Of a stretch of 64,000 bases of DNA, positions 1 to 10,236 are shown in pieces; position 1 is the stretch's first letter; the number at the start of each line of letters is the position of its first letter. The notes below the pieces were generated by a model that saw nothing but the letters and a program-made list of their open reading frames with translations, was not told where the DNA came from and did no database searches. A program made the position numbers and the translations under genes. Source of the stretch: Microbacterium sp. (GTDB lineage: Bacteria > Actinomycetota > Actinomycetes > Actinomycetales > Microbacteriaceae); NCBI GenBank assembly GCA_003248655.1, contig QFPM01000009.1:78909-142908 (forward strand). The letters run 5' to 3'.

Positions 1-1883
1 CGGCCGTCGAGCACCGGAAGCATCGTCCAGGGCAGACCCGCGAGCACCCCCGGCGCCGTCAGCACGACGCGGGGCGCATCGACGCCGGCGAGCGGACGCT
101 CGAGCAGCATCTCCGACAGCCGAGCCAGCCGGTCCTTGAGCGATCGCCGGACGACGGCCGCCATCGGGCCCGACCGCACCGCCGCCGACACGTCGAGGTC
201 GGACCGGAGCGCCGCCAGTTCGCGGCGCGCCGCCTCCACATCGGTCAGCTCAACGACACGGGCATCCGTCGCCGTCGCGACGACGCACGCGAGGCTTTCG
301 CCCGTGAACACGAACGACACGAGCGCCGTGTCGGCATCCAGAGCGGCGGATGCCTCGCCGAGCTCCACCCGACGCTCGACCTCGGCGGCGCCGGTCGTCG
401 TCCACTGGCGCCTGCGTAGCCGCTCGCCGAGCTCGATGGCGCGGGGGTCGTTCGTCCAGTCGGCCCCCGCCGCGTCGGCGCGGAGCATCCGCAGCTCGCT
501 CAGCTCCGCGGCCTGCTCCGGGTCGGCGGGTGGGCGCAGCGGCGTCACTTGCAGGCTCAGGTGCCGGGCGCGCTCCGACCACTCGAAGACGAGGCCCGGG
601 TCGCCCGAGTCGACCGCGGCGGCCACACCTGCGAGAACGAGCGTGCTGCCGTGCATCGCGAGCGAGGACTGCAGATCGAGGCTCCCGAACGACGACCGCC
701 ACGCGGACAGCTCGTCGAGCCCCGCGGCCGCGTGCCCCCGCGAGTCAGCCGGCTGACCGACCCGTCGGGCACGTTCGGCGCGCACCTCGTGGGCGAGCAG
801 GCGCACCTCGAGCGGCGCATTCTCGCCCACCGGCGGCAGCGGGGCGGAGCTCCCCGCCCCGCGCCGCGCCCGCCAGAGCTCGTGCGTGAGTCGCAGCGCG
901 TCAGCCTCCCCGGCAAGCCCCGCGATGTCGAGGGCATCCGTCACGCGCGCGACGTCGGCCTCAAGATCGGCACCCGCCCGATCGGCCACAGTCCGCCCCG
1001 CGCGATCGACCGCACCCCCCGACAGGAGTGCCCGCAGCCGGATGCCGTCGGCGCGATCAGCCCACGATCCCGCGCCGACCGCGGCGAAACTCCGAGCGGC
1101 CGCATCTGCCACCTCGGCGGCGGCTGGTGGATCGTGCCGCAACAGCGACCGGGCGAGCTGCAGTTCGGCTTCGGCCCCGGCCTGCGGCATCCCGTTATCG
1201 CGGAAAGCGTCTGCCGCCGCGCGCAGCAGCGTCTCGGCCTGCGTCACGAGCCCCGCGTCGCGCAGGGCCTCGGCCATGTCGACGTCGCCGATCGCGGCAT
1301 TCGCGGCCGAGGCGCCCGCGATGACGGGTCGCGCGGCCGACATCTCGCGGATCGCCCGGATGAGGTCGCCACCGAGCAGCGCCGTGTAGCCGAGGTTGTG
1401 GCGAGCTTCGGCGACGCCGATCTCGCTGCCTTGCGACGCGAAGGCGGCCACCGCCCGTTCCAGGTCGTCGAACGCGGCGGGCAGGTCGCGCAGCTGCATC
1501 GAGACGACGCTTCGATTGACCCGCAGGTTGGCGACCGCACCGGCATCGTCCGTGATCGAGCCGATCGCCTCGCCCAGCCACTCGGATGCCTCGGTCAATC
1601 GCCCGCGGTGCAGCAGGATCGTGCCGAGCTGGCCCGCAACCACGCCCCGCGTGTGCGCGGTGAGACCCTCGCGCGCGAGGGTCTCGCGGCACAGCTGCTC
1701 GGCGTCGTCGGCGCGGCCGAGCTGGTCGAGCACGTACGCGTGCGTGCCCGCGATGCGTGCGCGCAGGTCGTCATCGGTCGCCGCCGCGGCGGCCTCTGTC
1801 AGCGCCGCGTCCGCCTCGCGGTAGCGCCGATCACCCGCGAGCGCGAGCGCACGCTCGTAGAGCCGGGGGCCGTCGCGATGCAC
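1..1883 (-). CDS. TPR-CHAT domain protein (partial, C-terminus beyond left edge)
   Basis: The minus frame starting at GTG 1883 stays open to the left edge, giving about 627 visible residues; an in-frame TGA lies about 45 nt upstream, so no earlier start exists. The N-terminal half is Ala/Leu/Glu-rich paired helices of TPR type (for example LYERALALAGDRRYREADAAL). The last visible residues, VLTAPGVLAGLPWTMLPVLDG, match the core of CHAT (caspase HetF Associated with TPRs) proteases. The catalytic His and Cys would lie beyond the edge, so activity cannot be judged. No signal peptide is seen. It is the last gene of an operon behind an ECF sigma factor and a subtilase, 61 nt after the subtilase stop. 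GGAGG lies only 1 nt before the GTG, which is unusually close. Confidence 0.82.
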   Translation of the reverse strand, partial: MHRDGPRLYERALALAGDRRYREADAALTEAAAAATDDDLRARIAGTHAYVLDQLGRADDAEQLCRETLAREGLTAHTRGVVAGQLGTILLHRGRLTEASEWLGEAIGSITDDAGAVANLRVNRSVVSMQLRDLPAAFDDLERAVAAFASQGSEIGVAEARHNLGYTALLGGDLIRAIREMSAARPVIAGASAANAAIGDVDMAEALRDAGLVTQAETLLRAAADAFRDNGMPQAGAEAELQLARSLLRHDPPAAAEVADAAARSFAAVGAGSWADRADGIRLRALLSGGAVDRAGRTVADRAGADLEADVARVTDALDIAGLAGEADALRLTHELWRARRGAGSSAPLPPVGENAPLEVRLLAHEVRAERARRVGQPADSRGHAAAGLDELSAWRSSFGSLDLQSSLAMHGSTLVLAGVAAAVDSGDPGLVFEWSERARHLSLQVTPLRPPADPEQAAELSELRMLRADAAGADWTNDPRAIELGERLRRRQWTTTGAAEVERRVELGEASAALDADTALVSFVFTGESLACVVATATDARVVELTDVEAARRELAALRSDLDVSAAVRSGPMAAVVRRSLKDRLARLSEMLLERPLAGVDAPRVVLTAPGVLAGLPWTMLPVLDG

Positions 1884-1944
1884 CCCTCCAGCATGCCGCG
1901 TCGAGCGCCGGTGCGGGCGACGGATTCAACCGACTCGACCGAGG

Positions 1945-3594
1945 TCAGCCGAGGGCCTCCAGCACGCGGGCCGTGGCCGCCCGGGCGGTCTCGACGGCGG
2001 CATCCGCCGGGTCCTTCTCGGCCGGGCATCCGTTCAGCGCGGCCGCGATGAGCCCTGCGACCAGCGGCGCCGCGAACGAGGTGCCGCTCCACACCGCGAA
2101 ACCGCCGCGGAAGTCCTCGGGCGCGATGGTGAGCCGGCGCCGGTCGTAGCGGTCGTCGCGCGCGGAGGCCTGGATGCCGCCGGTGAAGTCGGGCAGCGTG
2201 CTCACGACCGACGCCCCCGCCGCGTACGTGCGCACCCACGGTCCGACGTTTGAGAACAGCGCCGTTGTGCGAAGGTCGGGGTTGAGCGCGCCGACCGACA
2301 CGTGCGGCGCGTCGTCGTCGGGGTCGATGCCGTTGTCGGCGCCCGGCCAGGGCCACAACGACGCGGGGAAGGTCGGCCGATCGGTCGCGTCGTTGCCGGC
2401 CGATACGACCACGGTCGTGCCGAGCGTGCGCAGAATCGTGAGCAGGTCGAACAGATCGCGGGTGTACAGGCCATCTTCCGGGGTCTCGTGGTAGTACCCG
2501 AGCGACAGGTTGACGACGTCGATCGGCCGCCCGCCGCGCTCGCCGTTCCGGTGACGCCACACGAGGATGCCGAGGTCTTCGATGACGCGCAGCAGGTTCG
2601 ATTCCTCGACGACGCCGAGGGCGTCGGCAACGCGGATGCCGAGGAGTTCGGCATCCGGAGCCGTCTGCCGGATGATCCCCGCGATGAAGGTCCCGTGCCC
2701 GGCGACGGGATCGAGCTCGCCGTCGAGCGGACCGTACAGGTCGGGGTAGATCTCGGGGTTGCGGTCGTCGTCGAGCCCGACGGGCACGCCGTCGAGGCGC
2801 ACGTCGCGGTCGACGAGGTCATCCGGCAGCCACGCGTGCGCGCCGATGCCGGTGTCGAGCACCGCGACCACCGGCCGCCGGCATCCGTCGCCCGGCTCGG
2901 CGGCCACCGGCGCTGCGCCGACCCATGCGACGGGCTGGCGCCCGCCCGAGCCGCAGTCGGCGTACTCGCCGACGGGGTTCGTGCGGGTGTACGGGTTGGT
3001 GCGGGTGTACGGATCCGCAGTGGCGAAGGGGTTGGTCCGCGTATAGGGGTTCGTCCGCGTGTACGGGTTCACGCCGATCGGGTCGATCGTCAGGATGTGG
3101 TCGAGCCCGATGAGGTCGGCGCCCGCCGCCCGCAACGCTCCGCCGGCCTCCCCCGCGCGCCGCGGCTTCTCACCGAGGATCTCGCGACGCACCTGCTGCA
3201 GCACACGCCACGCGTCGGGGAGGGCTGGCGAGACGGCATCCTTCCGCTCCGGCGTCGTCAGGCGCACGCGCGTGACGATCGGGGCGCCCGGCAGGCGCGG
3301 CTCCTGCCGCTCGCCCTCGCCGAGCTCCGTGCCGTCGAGGCGTTCGCGCGCGATTCCCCAGCCGAACACCGCGGCGGCGCGGCGGACGAGGTCGAGACCG
3401 CGCTCGTCTTCGCCGAGGCTGCCGCCGTCCGAGACGAGCAGGCGGTCGGGCACGTAGGCGGTCTGGAACGCCTCGACGCCCTCCACCGGCTCGGTGCCGG
3501 GGTCGAGGACCGTGCCGCGGATGACCGAGCCCCGAGCGCGGTCGCGCCACGACCACCCCTTCGGCTCGTGGGCGGGTGAGATGTCGTCGACCAT
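1945..3594 (-). CDS. Cytoplasmic S8 (subtilisin-like) serine protease with hexapeptide-repeat linker
   Basis: A 549-aa subtilase with the full S8 triad: Asp247 in VLDTGIG, His300 in GHGTFIAG, oxyanion Asn401 in SAGND and Ser506 in SGTSFAAP. Residues 1-165 resemble a prodomain or regulatory region. Residues 176-207 are five consecutive six-residue units of type NPYTRT (one degenerated to NPFATA), then the catalytic domain from about 240. There is no signal peptide, membrane helix or cell-wall anchor, so the enzyme is predicted to act in the cytoplasm, unlike most bacterial subtilases. It lies between a small unknown protein (29 nt upstream) and a TPR-CHAT gene downstream. I infer that its activity may be controlled by processing of the linker; the substrate is unknown. 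Confidence 0.93.
   Translation of the reverse strand: MVDDISPAHEPKGWSWRDRARGSVIRGTVLDPGTEPVEGVEAFQTAYVPDRLLVSDGGSLGEDERGLDLVRRAAAVFGWGIARERLDGTELGEGERQEPRLPGAPIVTRVRLTTPERKDAVSPALPDAWRVLQQVRREILGEKPRRAGEAGGALRAAGADLIGLDHILTIDPIGVNPYTRTNPYTRTNPFATADPYTRTNPYTRTNPVGEYADCGSGGRQPVAWVGAAPVAAEPGDGCRRPVVAVLDTGIGAHAWLPDDLVDRDVRLDGVPVGLDDDRNPEIYPDLYGPLDGELDPVAGHGTFIAGIIRQTAPDAELLGIRVADALGVVEESNLLRVIEDLGILVWRHRNGERGGRPIDVVNLSLGYYHETPEDGLYTRDLFDLLTILRTLGTTVVVSAGNDATDRPTFPASLWPWPGADNGIDPDDDAPHVSVGALNPDLRTTALFSNVGPWVRTYAAGASVVSTLPDFTGGIQASARDDRYDRRRLTIAPEDFRGGFAVWSGTSFAAPLVAGLIAAALNGCPAEKDPADAAVETARAATARVLEALG
2974..3069 (-). repeat. Coding hexapeptide repeat (NPYTRT)n in the S8 protease
   Basis: An 18-nt periodic segment encodes NPYTRT, NPYTRT, NPFATA, DPYTRT, NPYTRT, NP. 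Synonymous positions differ between units (CCG/CCC, TAC/TAT, ACG/ACC, CGG/CGC), so the repeat is conserved as protein rather than as recent DNA duplication. Confidence 0.92.
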
Positions 3595-3623
3595 GAGAAC
3601 TCCTCGAAGGTTGTGGGATGCCG

Positions 3624-4097
3624 TCAGATCTCGAAGCGCGGAGTGAGCAGCTCGATGCCGGTGTCCGGCGCGGGCGCCGCCGTCAGGATGACGCGTAGCC
3701 GCGAGATGCCCGGCGCGACACTCTCCAGCGAGAAGCGGCCGCCGTCGGAGTCGGCGCGCAGCTCGACGCCCTCCTGGATGAGCCGCACCTCGGCGACGTC
3801 GCCGTCGACCCAGCCGTCGAGGCGGCGCGTGCCGCCGGCGGAGGCCGTCACGTGCACGAGCATGTTGGTGTGGCCGTCGCTGAACTGCAGCGTCAGCATG
3901 TCGGCGTCGCCGCGGACCGGCGCCACGGCATCCGATTCGACGAGCGTCAACAGCGCGTACTCGCGCCCGAGGTCCGCCGTCGCGACGGCGGCGACCATCG
4001 CGTCGACGAACCCCGCGGGCACGGGGTCACGGTCGCTCCAGGTGCGCCGCAACGCCGCGAACAGCGCGGCGTCGTCGACGGTGGAGTCGTTGGACAT
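3624..4097 (-). CDS. Conserved small protein between ECF sigma factor and S8 protease
   Basis: The product has 157 residues from ATG 4097, one base after the sigma-factor stop (TGACATG), which favours this start over an ATG at 4130 inside the sigma gene. I do not recognise a named family. The first half (FAALRRTWSDRDPVPAGFVD) has the look of short anti-sigma-like N-terminal helices. The second half is beta-rich and ends LLTPRFEI. No transmembrane helix or Zn-binding His/Cys set is visible, so it is not a standard membrane or ZAS anti-sigma factor. Its fixed place directly after the sigma gene and before the protease suggests a regulator or adaptor of this operon; that is inference only. Confidence 0.75.
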   Translation of the reverse strand: MSNDSTVDDAALFAALRRTWSDRDPVPAGFVDAMVAAVATADLGREYALLTLVESDAVAPVRGDADMLTLQFSDGHTNMLVHVTASAGGTRRLDGWVDGDVAEVRLIQEGVELRADSDGGRFSLESVAPGISRLRVILTAAPAPDTGIELLTPRFEI

Positions 4098-4098
4098 G

Positions 4099-4746
4099 TC
4101 AGAGGTCACGGGTATCCCCTCTCCATCCATCCGCCACGAGGGCGGTTCGCAGCTTCCCCAGGCATCGCTGCCGGGTCGGGCCGATCGAGCCGATCGGCAT
4201 GCTCAGGTCGCTCGCGATGCGCGCGTAGTCGGGGCGATCCTCGAACGCCACGACGCGCAGCAGACGCCGGCAACGCTCGTCGAGCGCTTCGACCGCACCC
4301 CACAGGCGGCGGTCGCGGTCGCGGTGCTCGGCGCGTGATTCGGCGGATTCGTCGGGGGCGAGCATCGGCTCGAGGTCTTCGTCTTCGGTCGGTCGCAGCC
4401 GCTGGCTCGCGCGCGCGACGCGCCACGCCTCGCGGCGCGCGCACGTCGTGAGCCACCCCGCGACCGCGCGCGGGTCGTGCACCGACTGGTAGCGGCGCAC
4501 GAGCGTCAGCCACGTCACCTGCACGACGTCTTCGGCGAGCATCCGCTCGAGCCCGTACGCACGCACGACGTGCCACAGCACGGGAGTCATGAGCCGCACG
4601 AGGTCATCCATCGCGCGGGTCTCGCCCGCCCGCCAGCGCACGAAGAGGTCGGTGGCTTTCGTCCAGGTCGTCGCGGGCGCGTCGACATCCCCACCCGGCT
4701 CGTCTGCGCGCTCGTCGTCGGCAGGCGGCGGGGAGGGATCGCTCAT
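4099..4746 (-). CDS. ECF-type RNA polymerase sigma factor
   Basis: The product has 215 residues from ATG 4746; in-frame starts at 4755 and 4800 are possible, but the sequence before MSDPSPPP is not conserved-looking. Region 2 is seen in DLVRLMTPVLWHVVRAYGL followed by EDVVQVTWLTLVR, and region 4 in RLLRVVAFEDRPDYARIASDLSMPIGSIGPTRQRCL. This is the standard two-domain layout of ECF sigma factors (known family). It heads the operon containing the small protein, the subtilase and the TPR-CHAT protein, which are its most likely regulon members. No clear anti-sigma factor with membrane helices follows, so control may be unusual. Confidence 0.9.
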   Translation of the reverse strand: MSDPSPPPADDERADEPGGDVDAPATTWTKATDLFVRWRAGETRAMDDLVRLMTPVLWHVVRAYGLERMLAEDVVQVTWLTLVRRYQSVHDPRAVAGWLTTCARREAWRVARASQRLRPTEDEDLEPMLAPDESAESRAEHRDRDRRLWGAVEALDERCRRLLRVVAFEDRPDYARIASDLSMPIGSIGPTRQRCLGKLRTALVADGWRGDTRDL

Positions 4747-4840
4747 AACGCCCATTGTGGCCACACTGTGAGGAGTGCCGCGAGGGGCGGCGTGATACAC
4801 ACGGAGAACTTCCCGCCGTGACGGCGGCGCGCACCCGATC

Positions 4841-4846
4841 TAGACT
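4841..4846 (+). promoter_or_regulatory. -10 box TAGACT, leaderless promoter of amidotransferase gene
   Basis: TAGACT ends 6 nt before ATG 4853, so the transcript probably starts at the initiation codon. No Shine-Dalgarno sequence fits in between. Confidence 0.6.
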
Positions 4847-4852
4847 CGGCGC

Positions 4853-5578
4853 ATGGCTGCGCTCGTCTACCTCTGTGCGCGGCCTCAGGCGGGCGCGGCC
4901 GCGGCCGAGTACGAGTCGTTCCGCACCGCGATGCACCTCGGCGACGACGGGCTCGAGCGGTGGGACCTCGTCCACGACGACCTGCCTGCGGGCTTTGCGA
5001 CGCGCTGGCGCGGAGCCGTCGTCGGCGGCAGCCCGTTCAACGTCACTGACCCCGAGTCGACGAAGACCGGCGACCAGCTGCGCGTCGAAGAGGGTCTCGC
5101 GCGCCTCGCCCTCGCCGCCGCGGCGGGCGAGACGGCGGCGCTCTTCACCTGCTTCGGCATCGGCGTCGCGACCCGCGCCCTCGGCGGCGAGGTCACCCGC
5201 GCGTACCCCGAAGACACCGGTCCGACGACCGTCGCCCTCACCAACGACGGCCGCCGAGACCCCCTGTTCGGGCCGCTCGCCGACACCTTCACGGCCCTCA
5301 CCGCGCACAAGGAAGGCGTCGAACGGATGCCGGCGGGCGCGGTTCTGCTGGCATCCAACGCCGCCTGCCCCGTGCAGGCGTTCCGCCTCGGCGACCGGCT
5401 CTACGCGACGCAGTTCCACCCCGAGCCGACCGGACGCGCCTTCACCGAGCGGATGGCGGTGTACCGCGACGACGGATACTTCGCCGCGAACGACTACGAC
5501 CGCATCGCCGCGCTCGTGCTCGCCGCGTCGCTCAGCGAACCGCCGCGCATCCTGCGCGCGTTCGCGGCGGCGTTCTAG
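4853..5578 (+). CDS. Class I glutamine amidotransferase (GATase1)
   Basis: A stand-alone 241-aa GATase1 domain. The catalytic triad is visible as Cys100 in FTCFGIG, His189 in QFHPEP and Glu191. The nucleophile elbow reads CFGIG instead of the usual C-x-G-x-Q. Such free GMP-synthase-like amidotransferases hydrolyse glutamine or gamma-glutamyl compounds; the substrate cannot be told here. The gene is divergent from the sigma-factor operon and convergent with treZ, and stands alone. The start is fixed by the -10 box 6 nt upstream. Confidence 0.88.
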   Translation: MAALVYLCARPQAGAAAAEYESFRTAMHLGDDGLERWDLVHDDLPAGFATRWRGAVVGGSPFNVTDPESTKTGDQLRVEEGLARLALAAAAGETAALFTCFGIGVATRALGGEVTRAYPEDTGPTTVALTNDGRRDPLFGPLADTFTALTAHKEGVERMPAGAVLLASNAACPVQAFRLGDRLYATQFHPEPTGRAFTERMAVYRDDGYFAANDYDRIAALVLAASLSEPPRILRAFAAAF

Positions 5579-5596
5579 CCTTCTCGCCCGCGTCGC

Positions 5597-5701
5597 GAGA
5601 AACCACCCGCCCCCGCGAGAAACCACTCGCCCGCGCGAGAAACCACTCGTGCGCTGAGAAACCACGGGTGCGGTGGTTTCTCGGGGCGAGAGTGGTTTCT
5701 C
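5597..5701 (+). repeat. GAGAAACCAC repeat cluster (4 direct + 2 inverted copies)
   Basis: GAGAAACCAC occurs at 5597, 5617, 5637 and 5656, and its complement GTGGTTTCTC at 5673 and 5692, with about 20-nt spacing. It fills the convergent gap between the amidotransferase and treZ, and can fold as a stem, so it may act as a two-way terminator. Related clusters lie at 60753-60857 and 61373-61437. Confidence 0.9.
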
Positions 5702-5721
5702 GCGTGTCCGCCCGGCGGCGC

Positions 5722-7530
<1,809 letters not shown>

Positions 7531-7577
7531 GCATCCATCCTGCCCCGCGCGGGGCGCTCGGGGGCGACCGCCCGTGC

Positions 7578-7808
7578 GTTCATCCGGCGCATAACGCGGG
7601 CATCCTCCGGGATAGGCGCACTTCGCGACGGACGAACCCCCCACCCCGCGGGACCCGGCCGCTCATCCGGCGCAAACTGCCGGCATCCGCCGCGATACGC
7701 GCACTTCGCGACGGACGAACCCCCCACCCCGCGGGACCCGGCCGCTCATCCGGCGCAAAATGCGGGCATCCGCCGCGATTGGCGCGATTTGCGACGGATG
7801 AACGGGCG
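7578..7808. repeat. 83-bp tandem repeat, about 2.8 copies, between treY and treZ
   Basis: Units begin at 7578, 7661 and 7744 with TTCATCCGGCGCA or CTCATCCGGCGCA, and run to GCGACGGACGAACCCCC; the third copy ends early at GACGGATGAAC. Period 83 bp is exact. The unit ends are inverted (TTCATCCG and CGGATGAA). This stretch holds no gene. Confidence 0.9.
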
Positions 7809-7817
7809 GATGCGGGG

Positions 7818-10235
7818 TCAGGGCGCGCGCACGAGGAGCGCGACGGGGTACTCGGCGAGCACGGCTGCGAGCGGCGCGGGGCCGCCGGGGGCCTCGCGGC
7901 CCGTGAACTCGTCGCGCCACACACCCGCGGGGAGCATCACCGCGGCATCCCCCCATCCGCCGCGGCGGGCGAGGCCGACCGGCAGCCGCGTCGCCACCGC
8001 GATCGCCCCGCCGCGGTCGAAGGCGATCGCGTGAGCGGATGCCGCACCCACCGGCGTCACCGCCCGGTACCGGGTGAACAGCTCGGGCCGGTCGCGGCGC
8101 AGCCGCAGGGCGCGCGAAACGACGAGCAGCTTCGCGGCACCCGAGTCGTCGACGGGCGGATGCCAGCCGCCGTCGATCCGCGCGAGCAGCGCCCGCCGCG
8201 CGCCGTAATCGACCGGCCGCCGGTTGTCGGGGTCGACGAGCGACAGGTCCCACAGCTCCGTCCCCTGGTACACGTCGGGCACCCCGGGCCCCGCGAGCTG
8301 CAGCAGCTTCGCCGACAGCGAGTTCGACCACCCGGCATCCACGACCTCTGCCAGAACGCCCTCGACGACCGGCCGCGCCGCACCGAAAGCCGCATCGACG
8401 AGAGCGTGCACGCGGGACTCAAACGCGGCATCCGGATCGGTCCAGGTCGTGCCGCAGGCTGCCTCGCGGGCCGCCTTCTCGGCGTACGCGTGCAGGCGCT
8501 CGGGGAGCGCGGGGTCATCCGACCACGCGCCGACGACCGCACGCCACAGCAGATCGTCGAATGCGGCATCGCCCGTCGAGGCGCTCCGCGTCAGCTGCGC
8601 GAGCGCGGCGGACCATTCCGGGGCGAGCTCGGTCAGCACGGCGAGCCGGGCGCGCACGTCTTCGGAGCGCTTGGTGTCGTGCGTCGTCAGCGCCGTCATG
8701 GCCGACGGCCAGGATGCCTGCCGCCGCACCCGCGCGGCATGGAACCCGGCGACATCGAGCGGGGGTGAACCCGGGTCACCGCCGACTTCGGTGAACGGAT
8801 GCGCGACGCGGTAGAACGCGCGGTCCTCGACGCCCTTCGCCATGACCGGCCCCGCGGTCTGCATGAATCGCCGGGCGAACTCGCCGCCCGGCTCGGTCGC
8901 GAGGAGGAGCGCGACGGCCTGCGCCGCCCCGGCCAGATCGGGGCGCGCGCTCGTGACGGCGCGCAGCGCGTGCCGGATGTGCTCTGCCCCCGCGGGAAGG
9001 TAGGCGCGGTACACCGGGAACGCGGCCAGCAGCGCGGCGATCGCGTCGCGCCAGGTGTCATCGAGCGAGGCCTCTCCGTCGCGGCGGCGCTCGATCGGGA
9101 TCGTCCGCATCAGGCGCGCGACCTCGGCGGCGAGGTCGGTGTCCGCGACCTCGCGCTTGAGCGCGTGGACGAGGCCCGGCCAGTCATCGATCGCGCTGAT
9201 CTCGGCCAGCCCCTCGGGATCGACGAGGATGCCGTCGATCTCGGCGAGCGCGTCGTAGCCGGTCGTGCCGTCGGTCGCCCACCACCCCGGCAGTTCCTCG
9301 CCGGGTTCGAGAATCTTCTCCACGTAGACGGGCGTCGAGCGCCCGGCGACGCCCTTCTTCGGTCCCTGAATAGCCGGCGCAGCCAGCGTATCGAAGGGCT
9401 CCACATAGACGCCCGCCGCCCCCGCCGCCCCGGCAAGCCGGTCGAGGTACCCGCCGGGGTCGGCGAGCCCGTCCGGGTGGTCGATGCGCAGTCCGTCGAC
9501 GAGGCCCTCGCGCAGCCACCGCAGCACCTCGACGTGCGACGCATCGAACACCGCGTCGTCCTCGACCCGCACGCCCGCGAGCGAGGTGACGGTGAAGAAT
9601 CTGCGGTAGTTCAGCGCCCCGGCATCCCGCCAGAAGGCCACCTCCCAGTGCTGACGTGCCAGCACATCGCGCACCGCCGCGGCATCCGCGGTCGCGTGCA
9701 GCGGCGCCGTGCCGGGCGCGAGCGGCAACACGAGGTCGAAGTACCGGGCGGTGCCGAACTCGTCGCTCTCGCCCGGCGGCGCGACGGTCACCTCGCCCCG
9801 CGCCAGCACCTCGTCGAGCTCGCCCCCGAGCACCGGCAAGCGAACCCGCCCGCCACCGAAGTCCCAGTCGATGTCGAAGGATGCCGCGTGCGCCGACCCG
9901 CGCCCGCGGGCAAGAACATCCCACCACCAGGGGTTCTCCACGGGCACCGCGACGCCCTGGTGGTTGGGCACGATATCGACGAGGATGCCGAGGCCCGCCG
10001 CCCGCGCGGCCGCCGCGAAGCGGGCGAGCCCTTCCGGGCCGCCGCGCGCGGCATCCACCCGGGTCGGATCGGTGACGTCGTACCCGTGCGCCGACCCCTC
10101 CGCCGCCTGCAGGATCGGCGACAGGTACGCCCATCCGACGCCGAGGTCGCGGAGGTACCCGGTGACCTCGGCCGCGGCATCCAGGTCGAAGCCGGCCTGC
10201 ACCTGCAGGCGGTACGTCGACGACGGCGTCGTCAT
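7818..10235 (-). CDS. treY: Malto-oligosyltrehalose synthase
   Basis: An 805-aa GH13 enzyme. It turns the reducing-end glucose of a maltodextrin into an alpha,alpha-1,1 (trehalosyl) end. It starts with the family-typical TYRLQVQAGFDLDAA. Motifs are VDIVPNHQGV, nucleophile Asp252 in GLRIDHPDGL and Glu306 in VYVEKILEPGE. The C-terminal part carries DVYQGTELWDLSLVDPDNRR, typical of TreY. ATG 10235 follows the treX stop by one base (TGACATG), so the two are translationally coupled. Length is normal for the family. Confidence 0.97.
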   Translation of the reverse strand: MTTPSSTYRLQVQAGFDLDAAAEVTGYLRDLGVGWAYLSPILQAAEGSAHGYDVTDPTRVDAARGGPEGLARFAAAARAAGLGILVDIVPNHQGVAVPVENPWWWDVLARGRGSAHAASFDIDWDFGGGRVRLPVLGGELDEVLARGEVTVAPPGESDEFGTARYFDLVLPLAPGTAPLHATADAAAVRDVLARQHWEVAFWRDAGALNYRRFFTVTSLAGVRVEDDAVFDASHVEVLRWLREGLVDGLRIDHPDGLADPGGYLDRLAGAAGAAGVYVEPFDTLAAPAIQGPKKGVAGRSTPVYVEKILEPGEELPGWWATDGTTGYDALAEIDGILVDPEGLAEISAIDDWPGLVHALKREVADTDLAAEVARLMRTIPIERRRDGEASLDDTWRDAIAALLAAFPVYRAYLPAGAEHIRHALRAVTSARPDLAGAAQAVALLLATEPGGEFARRFMQTAGPVMAKGVEDRAFYRVAHPFTEVGGDPGSPPLDVAGFHAARVRRQASWPSAMTALTTHDTKRSEDVRARLAVLTELAPEWSAALAQLTRSASTGDAAFDDLLWRAVVGAWSDDPALPERLHAYAEKAAREAACGTTWTDPDAAFESRVHALVDAAFGAARPVVEGVLAEVVDAGWSNSLSAKLLQLAGPGVPDVYQGTELWDLSLVDPDNRRPVDYGARRALLARIDGGWHPPVDDSGAAKLLVVSRALRLRRDRPELFTRYRAVTPVGAASAHAIAFDRGGAIAVATRLPVGLARRGGWGDAAVMLPAGVWRDEFTGREAPGGPAPLAAVLAEYPVALLVRAP

Positions 10236-10236
10236 G

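Noticed and set aside
549..2051. Long plus-strand frames over the CHAT and subtilase genes
   Set aside because: Arg/Ala/Pro-rich composition, no motifs and antisense to well supported genes.
5597..5701. CRISPR-like array of GAGAAACCAC
   Set aside because: The repeat is only 10 nt, spacers are about 10 nt, and copies occur in both orientations; no cas gene is near.
7578..7808. CRISPR or attachment site in the 83-bp repeats
   Set aside because: Units are contiguous without unique spacers and no integrase gene is present.
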